Counted from the stretch's first letter, positions 52,658 to 63,100 are shown. The stretch: DNA of 64,000 nucleotides from Halosimplex rubrum (GCF_013415885.1 NZ_CP058910.1:2108001-2172000); one strand, 5' to 3'. A program made the numbers and translations. The notes: generated by a model not told the origin, from the sequence alone.

Positions 52658-53851
52658 TCAGTGGTGGCGCTCCCACCGCTGGACGGTGACCGACTCGCCG
52701 GCGGCGACGCCTTCGAGGCTCTCGGGGACGACGACCCAGCCGTCGGCGGCGGCGACCGAGGAGAGGGCGCCCGCGCCGCCTCGAACCGGTTCGACCGCTC
52801 CCTCGCTCGTCTCGCGTACCCGGACGAACGACCGGACGCCGACCTCGCTGGCGATCTTGCGGTCGAGCGTCGCCGCGAACTCGGGGAACGGCTCGGGCTC
52901 GAAGCCGCCGGCGGCGGCGACCGCGGGGCGCAACAGCTGGACGGCGGTCACGAGACAGGAGACGGGATACCCGGGCAGGGTCAGCACGGGCGTGTCGTCG
53001 ACGACGCCGTAGCCGACGGGGTGGCCCGGTTTGAGCGCGACGCCGTGGCCGAGCACCTCGCCCAGGTCGGCCACCACGTCGGCGATCAGGTCGCGCTCGC
53101 CGACCGAGGACCCGCCGGTCGTGACGACGATATCGTGGTCCGTGTCGCGCTCGGTCGCCTCCCGCAAGGCGGCCTCGTCGTCGCCGACGATATCGCGGCC
53201 GGTGGCCGCCCCGCCCCAGCGCTCGACCAGCCGCGAGACGGTCAGGCCGTTGGTCTCGGTCGTCTCGCCGTAGCCGGGGTCGAAGTCGACCAGTTCCTCG
53301 CCGGTCGGGATCACGCTCACCGTCGGTCGCGAGCGGACGGCCACCGAGCGGTGGCCGCCGGCCTTCAGCAGTCCCAGGTCCGAGGGGCGCAGCCGACGGC
53401 CGGCCTCGAACAGCCGGTCGCCCGCCTCCACGTCCTCGCCGGCGGGCGCGACGTTCTCGCCGGGCGCGACGGCGGCGAACACCTCGACACGGTCCCCCCG
53501 TGTCTCCGTCTCCTCGACCTTCACGACGGCGTCGGCGCCGTCGGGCATCGGACTCCCGGTGTGGACGTAGCGCGCACGACCCGGCCCTACGTCCCCGTCC
53601 GTCCCGTCGAGGACGGCGGGCGAGCGGCCGCTCGCGTCGTGCGTGTCGGTCGCGCGGACGGCGTAGCCGTCCATCGCCGCGCGGTCGAACCCCGGTACGT
53701 CGCGGGTCGCGGCGACCGGTTCGGCGAGCGCCCGGCCGTCGGCCTCGGCGACGGGAACCGACTCGGTGCTCGCCGGCGGGTCGACGACCGACAGCAGTTC
53801 CTCGCGCGCGGCGGCCAGCCGCGTCACCTCCGTGAAGCCCTCGTGTCCCAT
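52658..53851 (-). CDS. moeA: Molybdopterin molybdenumtransferase
   Basis: 397 residues. PGFDRAAMDGYAVRA and HTGSPMPDGADAVVKVEE (domain II/III), VIPTGEEL, VTTGGSSVGERDL (the molybdopterin-binding GGxSxGxxD region) and LPGYPVSCLVTA are intact MoeA motifs. MoeA inserts molybdenum into adenylated molybdopterin. The start may be either of two consecutive ATGs. Some Halobacteria have two moeA copies, one possibly with a C-terminal domain; this is the plain form. Confidence 0.92.
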   Translation of the reverse strand: MGHEGFTEVTRLAAAREELLSVVDPPASTESVPVAEADGRALAEPVAATRDVPGFDRAAMDGYAVRATDTHDASGRSPAVLDGTDGDVGPGRARYVHTGSPMPDGADAVVKVEETETRGDRVEVFAAVAPGENVAPAGEDVEAGDRLFEAGRRLRPSDLGLLKAGGHRSVAVRSRPTVSVIPTGEELVDFDPGYGETTETNGLTVSRLVERWGGAATGRDIVGDDEAALREATERDTDHDIVVTTGGSSVGERDLIADVVADLGEVLGHGVALKPGHPVGYGVVDDTPVLTLPGYPVSCLVTAVQLLRPAVAAAGGFEPEPFPEFAATLDRKIASEVGVRSFVRVRETSEGAVEPVRGGAGALSSVAAADGWVVVPESLEGVAAGESVTVQRWERHH

Positions 53852-53939
53852 CACCGGCGGTTCGGCGGCGGGGACCTAAAGGAGTCCGGGAGCGCGAGCC
53901 GGCGGTCGCCGCTCGACGCCGGTGTCGCGGCCGCCGAGT

Positions 53940-54176
53940 TCACCGCATCGACGCGGCGTCGACGACGAGGCTTCGGTCGACGGATATCCATGTCGACATG
54001 CGCTCGACCCCCGCCGCGTCGGGCGGGTGGACCGTACACCGGTCGGGCCGGTCGGCGTACTTGACGAGCGCGAGTTCCAGCGTCGGCGGGTCCGCCCGAC
54101 CGGGCTGACCGGGGTCGATCGAGGGCGTTCGGGGCTCGGATGAGGAGTCGTCCGCTGACCGCGTGCGTCCCGACAT
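53940..54176 (-). CDS. Small conserved haloarchaeal protein (DUF7511-like)
   Basis: 78 residues from an ATG; a GTG four codons upstream is possible. A low-complexity acidic N-terminus is followed by LALVKYADRPDRCTVHPPDAAGVERMSTWISVD, a core I recall from a widespread haloarchaeal family. Function unknown. Downstream of the nar operon and upstream of moeA on the same strand. Confidence 0.7.
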   Translation of the reverse strand: MSGRTRSADDSSSEPRTPSIDPGQPGRADPPTLELALVKYADRPDRCTVHPPDAAGVERMSTWISVDRSLVVDAASMR

Positions 54177-54303
54177 CGTGTTACTCACTCGAAGGGTGGC
54201 CGCTGGCCCACAAGAGCGCTGCTATGAACTCACAATAGGCCAACGTAGCGGCCCGGAGCCGACGCGAACCGACCGGACGGTCCGTACCCGTCTCGCCGGC
54301 CGA

Positions 54304-55614
54304 CTACGGTCGGACGGTCCGGAGCACCCAGGTCTCGGGATTCAGCCGTTCGACCTCGAAGGGGTCGAGGTCGCCGGGGTCGTCGGCTTCGGCCGACAGC
54401 GAGGCGATAAACGAGCGGACCGGCGCCGGGTCCCGATCGGAGACGAGGACGAACGCCTCGCCCCGCTCGGTCGCGTCGAACGCCTCGCGGACGCGGTCGT
54501 GGCGACCGTCGGCGTCGACGCCCCGCAGGTCGACCGCTTCGTCGGGCACGTCGACCGCCCACACGTCCTCGACGCGCTCGCGGGCATCCTCGCCCAGCCG
54601 CTGCATCTGTTCCGGGAGGTCGCCGGGTCGGGGCGTCGCCTGGACGCTCGGGTCGAAGTCCAGCTCGGCGAGAACCGGCGCGTCGAGCCCCTCGAGCGGC
54701 TCGCCGTGTTCGAACAGGTCGTGTTCGTCGCCGCAGGTGGGGCAGGTGAACCCGGCCATGTTGACGGCGACACCGAGGACGGGCACGTCGTTCTCCTCGA
54801 ACAGGTCCAGCGAGCGAGCGGTGTCGGTCACGGCCGCGTGGAAGGGGGTGGTGACGAAGACGACGCCGTCGAGGTGGACCTCCTGGAGCGTGGTCAGCAC
54901 CACGTCGCCGGTCCCCGGCGGGAGGTCGACGATCAGGGTGTCCAGATCGCCCCAGGCGGTGTCCTCGAACAGCTCCGAGAGGGCGTCGTGGGCCATCGCG
55001 CCCCGCCAGGCCAGCGGCGCGCCCGACTCCATGAGCCCGACGCTCATCACGTCCAACTCGCTGGCCTCGACGGGCAGGGGGTTGCCGTCGTCGTCGGAGT
55101 AGACCGGCCCGGAGACTTCCAGCACCTCCGGGACGTTCGGCCCGTGGATGTCGGCGTCGAACAGCCCCACGTCGCGGTCCGCGCCGGCCATCGCACAGGC
55201 GATATGCGTCGCAACCGTGGTCTTGCCGACGCCGCCCTTCGCGCTGGCGACGGCGATCACCCGGTCCACGTCGGCGAGGCCCGTCGAGCGGTCCTCGTCG
55301 CCGGCGTGGGCCGTTTCGCGCTCGATGTGGGCGTGGTCGACGCCCGCCACGTCGGAGACGGCCTGCAGCATCGCGCTCGTCACCTGCTCGCCCTCTTTGG
55401 GCCGGAAGTCGGTCAGGTCCGCGACGACCGTGACCGCGCCCTCGGAGACGGCGATATCGGAGACGAGACCGGCCTCGAACACGTCCTTGCCCGCGTCGGG
55501 GTCCCGGACCTGCCGGAGCGCGGCCTCTACGTCGTCCTGCAGCGTGTCGTCGTTCGATTCACGTTCGGTAGCATCCTCGTCGGCGGTCGCGTCTGGGTCG
55601 GTGTGTTCGGACAT
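54304..55614 (-). CDS. Mrp/NBP35 ATPase with DUF59 and C-terminal DUF2249 domain
   Basis: 436 residues. N-terminal DUF59/MIP18 (~28-100). P-loop NTPase core (~110-345) with ASAKGGVGKTT, VDLPPGTGDV and CPTCG, the last being half of the Fe-S-binding CxxC typical of Mrp/ApbC. Residues ~355-436 (VDLRGVDADGRHDRVREAFDATERGEAFVLVSDRDPAPVR) fit DUF2249. Mrp proteins carry Fe-S clusters to apoproteins; DUF2249 is often near nitrate, nitrite and hemerythrin genes. Located 26 nt behind the HEAT gene as the last gene of the nar operon, a role in NarH or NarG Fe-S assembly is a reasonable inference. Confidence 0.85.
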   Translation of the reverse strand: MSEHTDPDATADEDATERESNDDTLQDDVEAALRQVRDPDAGKDVFEAGLVSDIAVSEGAVTVVADLTDFRPKEGEQVTSAMLQAVSDVAGVDHAHIERETAHAGDEDRSTGLADVDRVIAVASAKGGVGKTTVATHIACAMAGADRDVGLFDADIHGPNVPEVLEVSGPVYSDDDGNPLPVEASELDVMSVGLMESGAPLAWRGAMAHDALSELFEDTAWGDLDTLIVDLPPGTGDVVLTTLQEVHLDGVVFVTTPFHAAVTDTARSLDLFEENDVPVLGVAVNMAGFTCPTCGDEHDLFEHGEPLEGLDAPVLAELDFDPSVQATPRPGDLPEQMQRLGEDARERVEDVWAVDVPDEAVDLRGVDADGRHDRVREAFDATERGEAFVLVSDRDPAPVRSFIASLSAEADDPGDLDPFEVERLNPETWVLRTVRP

Positions 55615-55640
55615 AGTGGGGGAGACAGCGAGTGTCGCGG

Positions 55641-56480
55641 TCAGAGGTCGGGCCGGCGGTTCAGGTGGTCCTCGCCGGGGAGCGTGGTGTCGCCGCGGTC
55701 GAGCGCCCCGGAGAACTGCCGGCGGAAGCGACCGGGGTCGGCCTCCAGCGCCCGCGCGGCCGTGCCGCGGACGATCCGCGGTTCCGACTCGTCGTCCGCC
55801 GTCTCGGCCAGGACCTCGCGGGCGCGGTCGTCGTCGACGCCCGCCAGCAGGTGGACGGCCCACTCGCGGACGCGCTCGCTCTCGTCGTCGGCGGCGTCCA
55901 GCAGCGGGTCGAGCGCGTCCTCGCCGCGGCGCTTGAACACCGAGACGAGGGCGTTGCGCCTGACCGCGTGGTGGTCGGCGTCCAGTGCTTGCTCGATGCG
56001 GTCGGCGTACGCCTCGCGGTCGATGCGGTCGAGCGCGACGACGGCCTCGGCGCGGACCCACGGGTCGTCGTCCTCGGCGATCTCGACGGCCGCGGGGCCG
56101 GCGCGTTCGCCGCCGAGCTTCGCGAGCGCCTCGACGGCGAACTGGCGCACGTCCGCGTCGTCGTCCCCCGTCCCGGCGGTGATCAGCGCCTCGACGATGG
56201 CGGGGTCGTGGTCCTCCTCGGCGAGGGCGAGCGCGGCCCGCTGGCGCTCGACGGCGTCGCCGGTCGCGAGCCGTTCGATCTTCTCCCGGGCGCTCTCGCT
56301 GGCGATGAGCGACGTGTCGGCCGCGGCGAGTTCCCGCGGGGTCGCCTCGCCGATCGTCACGTCCTCGCGGCTCACCTCGATGTCGTCCAGCCCGGCGTGG
56401 TCGACGTCGAACCCGGGGCTCTGCTCGGGGTGGACCCGAGGGTCCGTCGGCCCGTCGGTGGCCTCCTCGGGGTCACGCAT
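55641..56480 (-). CDS. HEAT-repeat protein of the nar operon
   Basis: 279 residues starting at MRDPEEATDG, overlapping the previous gene by 8 nt. N-terminal ~70 residues acidic, then at least six HEAT repeats (RQFAVEALAKLGGERAGPAAVEIAED; RAEAVVALDRIDREAYADRIEQAL; RREWAVHLLAGVDDDRAREVLAE-like units). No enzymatic motif. A position in the operon just before the Mrp ATPase suggests a scaffold for maturation of the reductase. An uncharacterised gene is found at a comparable place in the Hfx. mediterranei nar operon as I remember it. Confidence 0.8.
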   Translation of the reverse strand: MRDPEEATDGPTDPRVHPEQSPGFDVDHAGLDDIEVSREDVTIGEATPRELAAADTSLIASESAREKIERLATGDAVERQRAALALAEEDHDPAIVEALITAGTGDDDADVRQFAVEALAKLGGERAGPAAVEIAEDDDPWVRAEAVVALDRIDREAYADRIEQALDADHHAVRRNALVSVFKRRGEDALDPLLDAADDESERVREWAVHLLAGVDDDRAREVLAETADDESEPRIVRGTAARALEADPGRFRRQFSGALDRGDTTLPGEDHLNRRPDL

Positions 56481-57504
56481 CGGGACCACCTCCGGCGGTC
56501 GCGGCGCGGGCGCCGGCCGCGGGGTCGTCGCTCGTGGCCGCGACGACGGGCGTCCACTCGCGGACGAGCACGAGGAGCCCGAGCGCGAACGCGACGGCCC
56601 GGGGGAGCGTCCCCGGGACGCCGGCGACGAGTAGCAGCGCCGCGGCGATAGCCGGCCCGAACGACCGCCGGCGGGCGTCGGCGACGACCGTCGCGACCGC
56701 GCCGCCGATCCCGACCGCGAGCAGCGCGAGCGGGACCGCCCCCGCGCCGAACGCGACGAGGACGACCGCGCCGGCGACGAACGGCGCGCTCGCCGCGAGA
56801 ACGACCACCGCGAACGCCGCGGCGGCCCACACCCCCAGATCGACGGCCCCGTCGAGTCGACGGGCCAGCGGGAGCGCGGCCAGCGTCGCGAAGGTGACGG
56901 CACCACCGGCCGGCCGGAGGGTCGTCGTCCCGAGACCGACGGAGGCCGCGAGCGACCACGCGAGCGCCAGCGCGCCAAGCGCCGCGACGGCGCCGGGGCG
57001 GGCGATCGGCGCCAGCGCGGCCCGGAGCGAGCCGGTGGCGCCGACGCGGGCGTGCGCTCGCTCGGCGAGTGCGACCGCGAGCGCGGCGACCGTCCCGACG
57101 AGGACGGCGGCGGCCGCCGGGAGCCACGCCGCGGCGTCGACCGCCCCGACGAGCCCGAAGACGCCAACGGCCGCGAGCGCGACCCGCTCGGCGCGGGCGT
57201 CGGTCTCTGCGGCAAGTCCCAGGGCCGCGAGCGCGGGGACGACCGCCGCGAACGCCGTCACGGTCGGGGCCGCGGCGCGCCCGGCCGGCGGTAGGCCACC
57301 GGGCGCGTTGCGGACGAGTCGCAGGGCCAGGACACCGGCGGTCGGGACGAGCGCGAGCGCGGCCAGGCCCGTCCCGAGCCACATCGGAAGTCCGCCAGCG
57401 AGGCGCTCGCGGGCGGCGGACCGAACGGTCCGGTCACCGGAGTCGGCGGCCGGGTTCCCGGCCCCGGCGGTCGAGTCGCCAGTGTTGGCGGCCGGTCGGC
57501 TCAC
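56473..57504 (-). CDS. Multi-helix membrane protein of the nar operon
   Basis: 343 residues starting with GTG, 3 nt after the chaperone gene. Ala/Gly/Val-rich, about ten to eleven membrane helices (first at ~38-60), almost no charged residues within. Family not recognised. It might handle export, cofactor or nitrate/nitrite movement, but no motif of NarK-type transporters (for example the NxxxGG... signature) is seen. Confidence 0.75.
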   Translation of the reverse strand: MSRPAANTGDSTAGAGNPAADSGDRTVRSAARERLAGGLPMWLGTGLAALALVPTAGVLALRLVRNAPGGLPPAGRAAAPTVTAFAAVVPALAALGLAAETDARAERVALAAVGVFGLVGAVDAAAWLPAAAAVLVGTVAALAVALAERAHARVGATGSLRAALAPIARPGAVAALGALALAWSLAASVGLGTTTLRPAGGAVTFATLAALPLARRLDGAVDLGVWAAAAFAVVVLAASAPFVAGAVVLVAFGAGAVPLALLAVGIGGAVATVVADARRRSFGPAIAAALLLVAGVPGTLPRAVAFALGLLVLVREWTPVVAATSDDPAAGARAATAGGGPDA

Positions 57505-57507
57505 GGG

Positions 57508-58224
57508 TCACTCCCCCTCCAGCCGGTCGGCCAGGTCGTCGGTGTCGGCGGCGACCAGATCGCGACAGAAGTCGGCGAGTTCGCCGTAGTAGCCCGTTCC
57601 CGGTTCGCCGTCGAGGGCGTCGGCGACCCCCTCCGAGAGGAGCGCCAGGTGGCGGTCGAGGAAGTCCAGCCGGGCGCGGGCGGCGTCGGCGTCGACGGCC
57701 GCCTCACGCCGACAGAGGTAGCCCGCGAACTCCAGTTCCAGCCGGTAGTGGTCGTGGTTCTCGCGGCGCTCGGTGTCGACCTCGACACCGAAGTAGTCGT
57801 ACGCCCGCGCCAGGTCGAGGTTCACGTCGTTCCACGACGCCTCCGGCCGATATCCGGACTCGTACAGCGACACGCTCGGCCCCTCGGCGTCGATGGTGCC
57901 GTCGGTGCGGTCCTCGACGGTCGTGTGGCCGAGCACGAACAGGTCGTTGAACCGGGCACAGACCGTCTCGCGGTCGTCGTCGGTGGTCAGGTCCGGCGGC
58001 TCGACGTCGAGACTCGTCCGGTCGAGCAGGCGTCGGCACTCCCGGTCGAGCGCGCCAGAGGCCAGCGCCTCGTGGAGTTCGGAGTCCGGTTCGGTCGTCG
58101 CGCGGGCGGCCAGCGCGTACAGCCCGCCCCGGGCCGCGGCGTCGCGGTCGGCGTCCGTCGGCGGGTCGTCGGCCGGCGCCCGGCGGTCCGCGTCCCCGCC
58201 GGATCCCGGCTCGGCGTCGCTCAC
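57508..58224 (-). CDS. narJ: TorD/NarJ-type molybdoenzyme chaperone
   Basis: 238 residues starting with a GTG that overlaps the upstream stop (TGA/GTG). Helical throughout; YALAARATTEPDSELHEAL, SLYESGYRPEASWNDV and LARAYDYFGVEVDTERRENHDHYRLELEFAGYL are the TorD/DmsD/NarJ pattern (ESxY and DHxxxELEFM motifs). It binds the Tat signal of NarG and delays export until the molybdenum cofactor is inserted. Confidence 0.85.
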   Translation of the reverse strand: MSDAEPGSGGDADRRAPADDPPTDADRDAAARGGLYALAARATTEPDSELHEALASGALDRECRRLLDRTSLDVEPPDLTTDDDRETVCARFNDLFVLGHTTVEDRTDGTIDAEGPSVSLYESGYRPEASWNDVNLDLARAYDYFGVEVDTERRENHDHYRLELEFAGYLCRREAAVDADAARARLDFLDRHLALLSEGVADALDGEPGTGYYGELADFCRDLVAADTDDLADRLEGE

Positions 58225-59048
58225 GCGGCCCCACCCCGCGTTCGGCGGACGCCCTCGATGGTCACGACGGCGACGAACAGGACCGCGAGCCCGGCGACCG
58301 TCCAGAGGATGGTCTCGTAGGGCGGCCCCTGCGGTCCGGGGCCCATGGCGAGGTACTGCCACTCGCTGACGGCCTTGCGGCCGGCCCGCTCGCCGTAGGA
58401 GCCGTTCCACAGCGCGACGGCCACGTCGACGTCCTGCTCGCCGGACAGATCGGTGCGGTTGCCGGCCATCGCGGCCTCCCGAACGAACGCGACGTGCCAC
58501 TCGCCGTCCTCGTGGACCGCCTCGGCGTCGACGGCCGACCGGTCGAACGAGGTGGTCGTCCCGGCGCCGCCGGCGAGCAGCTCCTCGGTCGTCCCGCCGG
58601 CCCAGTACCAGACGTTCACCCGGTTGCTCGTGCCGCCCATCGCGATGGGCGGGCGGGCGCTCTCGTTTTCGGGCAACTGGACGGCGACGGCGTCGGCGAA
58701 CGCCCGGAGGTCTGAGGCGTTGCGGTCGGCCGTCTCGTCGGGCCAGGAGACCCGGACGAACGCGTGGGAGCCGTTGGTCGCCGCGCGGACCTGCGCGTGC
58801 GTGGTCGAGACGTTGCTCGCCTCGGGTAGCCCGCTCGGCGCGCTCGCCAGCGCGAGTTCCACGCTCGGTACGGCGGTCCACGACTCGGCGGTCGGGTCCG
58901 TCGCGTTCGCGCCCACGTCGCCGACGGGCACCTCGTTGGCCGGCCGCGCGCTCGACAGCGTCGGCAACACGGCCGCGCCGACGACCGCGAGGACGACCAG
59001 CGCGGTCACGCCGAACCAGGAGGCGTCGGAGTCACACACCTCGCTCAT
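58221..59048 (-). CDS. Ethylbenzene-dehydrogenase-type heme b subunit
   Basis: 275 residues. N-terminal membrane helix (~12-33), a beta-rich domain (~60-235; VRVSWPDETADRN, VNVWYWAGGTTEE, DGEWHVAFVREA) of the EB_dh / dimethylsulfide-dehydrogenase gamma type that binds one heme b, and a C-terminal membrane helix (~245-267). In ebd/ddh/ser type enzymes it is the third subunit. In haloarchaeal pNAR operons it follows narH and probably passes electrons to the reductase. Start overlaps nothing; narH ends 58 nt upstream. Confidence 0.82.
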   Translation of the reverse strand: MSEVCDSDASWFGVTALVVLAVVGAAVLPTLSSARPANEVPVGDVGANATDPTAESWTAVPSVELALASAPSGLPEASNVSTTHAQVRAATNGSHAFVRVSWPDETADRNASDLRAFADAVAVQLPENESARPPIAMGGTSNRVNVWYWAGGTTEELLAGGAGTTTSFDRSAVDAEAVHEDGEWHVAFVREAAMAGNRTDLSGEQDVDVAVALWNGSYGERAGRKAVSEWQYLAMGPGPQGPPYETILWTVAGLAVLFVAVVTIEGVRRTRGGAA

Positions 59049-59106
59049 TCGTCGAACACCTCCGGAGCGAGCTCCGGCGAACTCGACTTCGCTCCGTGCT
59101 GTCGCA

Positions 59107-60174
59107 TCAGTCGAACACCCCCAGTCGGTACTGCTGTGCGGGGTTCTTGTCCTGGAGCATCTCCATCAGTTCGCTGTCCTCGCCGCGGCTCACCCGCTCG
59201 CGGTGGCGCTCGATCGTATCGAGGGCCTCGTTCACGCGGTCGCCGAACAGCTCCTCGAGGTAGTCGCGGGGGATGCGGTCGACGCCCTCGATGCTCTCGC
59301 CGTCCTCGGAGTGGCCGGGCGGCGCGTAGGGCGGGATGTAGTAGACGTTCGGCACCGTCTCGAACTCCGGGTGGAGCGGCAGCGCCACCTCGTACTCCTC
59401 GACGAGCTTGTAGATGGGGCCGTCCTCGTCGTCGAGGTAGCCCACCAGCCGCAGCTGGGGCGGACACTCCTCGGCGCAGGCGGTGGCGTGGATCTCGTCG
59501 TCCGGCCCCTCGCCCTCGATGCGCGGGTAGCAGAAGATGCACTTCTCCGATTTCTTCTTCGCCGCGTTGTAGTACACCTTCTTGTAGGGACAGCCCTCGA
59601 CGCAGTAGCGGTAGCCGCGACAGCGCTCCTGGTCGACGAGGACGATGCCGTCCTCCTCGCGCTTGTACAGCGCCTGGCGCGGACAGGCCTCGACGCAGGA
59701 GGGGTGGGTGCAGTGGTTGCAGATCCGCGGGAGGTAGAAGTAGTAGCTGTTGGGGTACTCGCCGGCGCCCTGGTCCTCGTCCCAGTTGGGGCCCCACTCG
59801 GGATCGACGTTCTGCGGGCGCAGCGGTTCGTCGCTGCCGTCGTACATGATATCCGAGTGGTTGAACTCCCAGTCGCCGCCGTAGCGCTCCTTGGCGGGGA
59901 TCTCGCCCGGCTGGCGCTCGCCGTGCTCGTCGGACTGCCAGCCGCCGCCCGAATCCTCCCAGCCCTTCGGGTAGCCCTCGCCGGGCTTGGTCTCGACGTT
60001 GTTCCAGTACATGTAGTCGCGGCCGCCGCCCTCCGTCCAGAGGGTCTTGCACGCGACCGTGCAGGTCTGACAGCCGATGCACTTGTTCAGGTCCATCACC
60101 ATCGCGACCTGGTGGTCGACCCCGTCCGCGATGTCGATGTGCGTGTCCTCCTGCTGTGCGTCGTCGGTGCTCAC
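59107..60174 (-). CDS. narH: Nitrate reductase beta subunit (Fe-S protein)
   Basis: 355 residues starting with a GTG overlapping the narG TGA. Four Cys clusters: KCIGCQTCTVACK, CNHCTHPSCVEACP, CRGYRYCVEGCPYKK and KCIFC...CAEECP. In the third cluster the Tyr replaces one Cys (CRGxRxCVxGCP), as in NarH where a [3Fe-4S] results. The chain shuttles electrons from cytochrome b to NarG. No signal peptide; it is carried out with NarG. Confidence 0.95.
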   Translation of the reverse strand: MSTDDAQQEDTHIDIADGVDHQVAMVMDLNKCIGCQTCTVACKTLWTEGGGRDYMYWNNVETKPGEGYPKGWEDSGGGWQSDEHGERQPGEIPAKERYGGDWEFNHSDIMYDGSDEPLRPQNVDPEWGPNWDEDQGAGEYPNSYYFYLPRICNHCTHPSCVEACPRQALYKREEDGIVLVDQERCRGYRYCVEGCPYKKVYYNAAKKKSEKCIFCYPRIEGEGPDDEIHATACAEECPPQLRLVGYLDDEDGPIYKLVEEYEVALPLHPEFETVPNVYYIPPYAPPGHSEDGESIEGVDRIPRDYLEELFGDRVNEALDTIERHRERVSRGEDSELMEMLQDKNPAQQYRLGVFD

Positions 60175-63100
60175 GCGTCGTCACCCCCGTCGGCGGCGTC
60201 GATATCACTGCGGTCCGGCGGATCGCCGCCGTCGGACACGTCCGACGAGGGTCGCGCGCCGGAGGCGCGCTCCCCGCCGTCGGCCATTCGCAGGCTGGCC
60301 GCCTCGCCTTCGCTCTCGCTTTCGCCGTCGTCGGCCCCCTGGTCGGCCGGGCGCACGTCGACGCGCACGTCGGAGTTGACGCCGGTCGGTCCCCAGTAGT
60401 TGGGGAAGAAATAGAGGTGTTCGCCGGTGTCCTCGGGGTACTGGACGAGCTGGGTGGGCTTCATGTACATCGGGACGAGCGTGTTGAAGTTGTCCCGGCT
60501 CGGGTACTGGAACTTCTCCCAGGAGAAGAAGTGCCGGACCGTCCCGGGCTCGCTGGACGGGTAGATCTTCGCCTGCACCTCGACGCTGCCGAGGTCGTTG
60601 AACACCTCGACGGTGTCGCCGTCCTCGATGCCGCGCTCTTCGGCATCCTCGGGGTTGAGGAAGACCGTCGGTTCCCCCCGCTGGAGGTTGAGCATCGTCT
60701 CGTTGTCCCGCCAGGTCGAGTGGATCGACCAGCGGCTGTGGGGCGTGTTGTACGAGAGCGGGTAGCTCCCGCCGGTGTTCTGCGGTCCCTCCTTGTGCGT
60801 CGGCAGTTCCTCCCCCAGTTCGAGGAACCAGTCGTGGTCGACGTAGTACTGCTGGCGACCGGTGAAGGTGGGCCAGGGCTCCTTGTCCTGCACGTAGTTC
60901 TGCCAGGGTGCGTACGCCTCGCCGTCCTCGATATCGGAGGTCCAGTGGCTGCCCGCTTCGAGCAGCCGCTGGGGCTGGTCGATCGTGTCGTCGAGGGTGA
61001 TCTGCTCGTCGGTCCCCTCCGGATTACTCTCCTCGGAGTTCTCGAGGATGTACTCGCAGGCCGCCCGGTCTTCGGCGAGCGCGCCCTCCTCGCCGCTCTC
61101 CCAGTCGCGCACGTAGTCGTCGTACACCGACTGCAGGTCGATCTCGCGGTCGAACGACCGGTCCTCGACGGGCTCGACGCCCCGTTCCGTGGCGACCGCC
61201 TGGATCTTCTCGGCCAGATCCCGGAAGATCTGCCAGTCGGTCTTCGCCTCGCCCAGCGGTTCGACCGCGGGCGTGAACGGGTGGACGTAGCTGTGCATGT
61301 CCGTCATCGAGAGGTCGTACTTCTCGTAGTGACTCGCCGCGGGGAGGACGATGTCCGAGTACAGCGCCGTCGAGTCCATCCGGAAGTTGATGTCGACGAC
61401 CAGGTCGAGCTTGGGCCACAGCTCCTCCTCGACGGCGACGTTGCCCTTGGCCTGGTTGAAGTAGTTGCCCCGCCAGACGAACATCGTCGAGGGGTCCGGT
61501 CGGGAGCCGTCCTCGCGCTCGGCGGGATAGACCGGCATCCAGTCCCTCTCGATGGACTCGCGGATCTTCGCGGCGGTGTCCTCGTCGGTGTTGTCGAGGA
61601 TGCCCGCGTGGAAGTACGTCCACAGCGTCGTCGGGACGCCCCGCACCGAGCCGGTCGGGAAGGATAGGGTCTGCCAGCCGTGGAACGTCCAGATCTTCTC
61701 CTGACCGACGTAGTGGTCCAGCCCGGTGCCCTGCTCGCCGAGGTTGCCCGTGAGGGTGACCAGCAACTGGATGGCGCGGTTCCCGAGGTCGTTGTGATAC
61801 CAGTCGTTGACGCCCTTGCCGTGGATGATCTTCGCCTTGTCGGCCTCGGCGAACTCCCGGGCGACCCGCTGGTAGGTCTCCTCGCCGACGGTCGTCTCCT
61901 CGGTGACGAACTCCGGGGTGTACTCCGCGAGTTCGTCGCGGAGGTTGTCCCACACGGATCGGACGGCGACGCTGTCGCCGTCGGCCGACTCGGCCAACTC
62001 GACCGACCGCTCGACGGAGAGTTCGGGGTCGAAGTCGAGTTCGATCGACGACTCGGGGTCGTTCTGTCCGTCCCGGTCGCCCAGCGACCCCGGCGCCATC
62101 CGCAGGTTCCCGTCGGCGTCGACCATCACGAACGTCTTCTCCGGGCGGTCGACGCCGTCGCCGACCCCCGGCACCTCGCTGGCCCGCAGGAACTTCCCGG
62201 TGTCCTCCCGCACCAGCAGCGGCATATCGGTCTGCTCCTTGAGGTGGTCCTCGTCGTGCAGCCCCTCGTCGACGATGGTCCGGGCCATCCCGAGCGCGAG
62301 CGCGGTGTCGGTGCCGCCCTGCGGCGAGAGCCACTCGTCGGTGTGGATGGCCGTCTGTGAGTAGTCGGTGAACACGCCGACGCGTTTGGTGCCGTTGTAC
62401 CCGGCGTCGAGGAAGAACTTCGCGTCGGGGATGCGCGTGACGTTGATGTTCGACCCCCACGCGATGATGTAGTCGGCGTTGTACCAGTCGGCGCTCTCGG
62501 CGTTGTCCGTCTGGGTGCCCCAGGTGATCGGCTGGCCCGGCGGCAGGTCCGAGTACCAGTCGTAGAAGCTGTGGGAGACACCCCCCAAGAGATTGATCAG
62601 CCGGCTTCCCGAGGCGAACGAGACGGGGCTCATCGCCGGGATCGGGGTGAACCCGGAGATGGCGTCGTAGCGGCCCGCCTGCACCTCGTCGACGACGTGT
62701 TCGGCGATCTCCGTCAGCGCCTCGTCCCAGGAGATGCGCTGCCACTTGCCCTCGCCGCGCTCGCCGGTGCGGCGCATCGGGTACTTGATGCGCTGGTCGG
62801 CGTTGACGTAGTCGGTGTAACAGGCCCCCTTCTGACAGCCCCGCGGGTTGGGGTCGGGGAGGCTCTCGTCGAAGTTCGGGTAGTCGCCGGCCTGCTCCTC
62901 GCGCCACACCTGGCCGTTCTTGACGTACACCTCCCACGAACAGGAGCCGGTGCAGTTGACCGAGTGCGTCGAGCGGTGTTTCGAGTCCCAGTCCCACTCC
63001 TCGCGGTAGAGGTCCTCCCACTCCCGGTAGGGGTAGTCACCGATCGGGTCGTTGACGACCTGCAGGCGAGTCATCTGGAGGAAGTCCTGGGCGAGACCGG

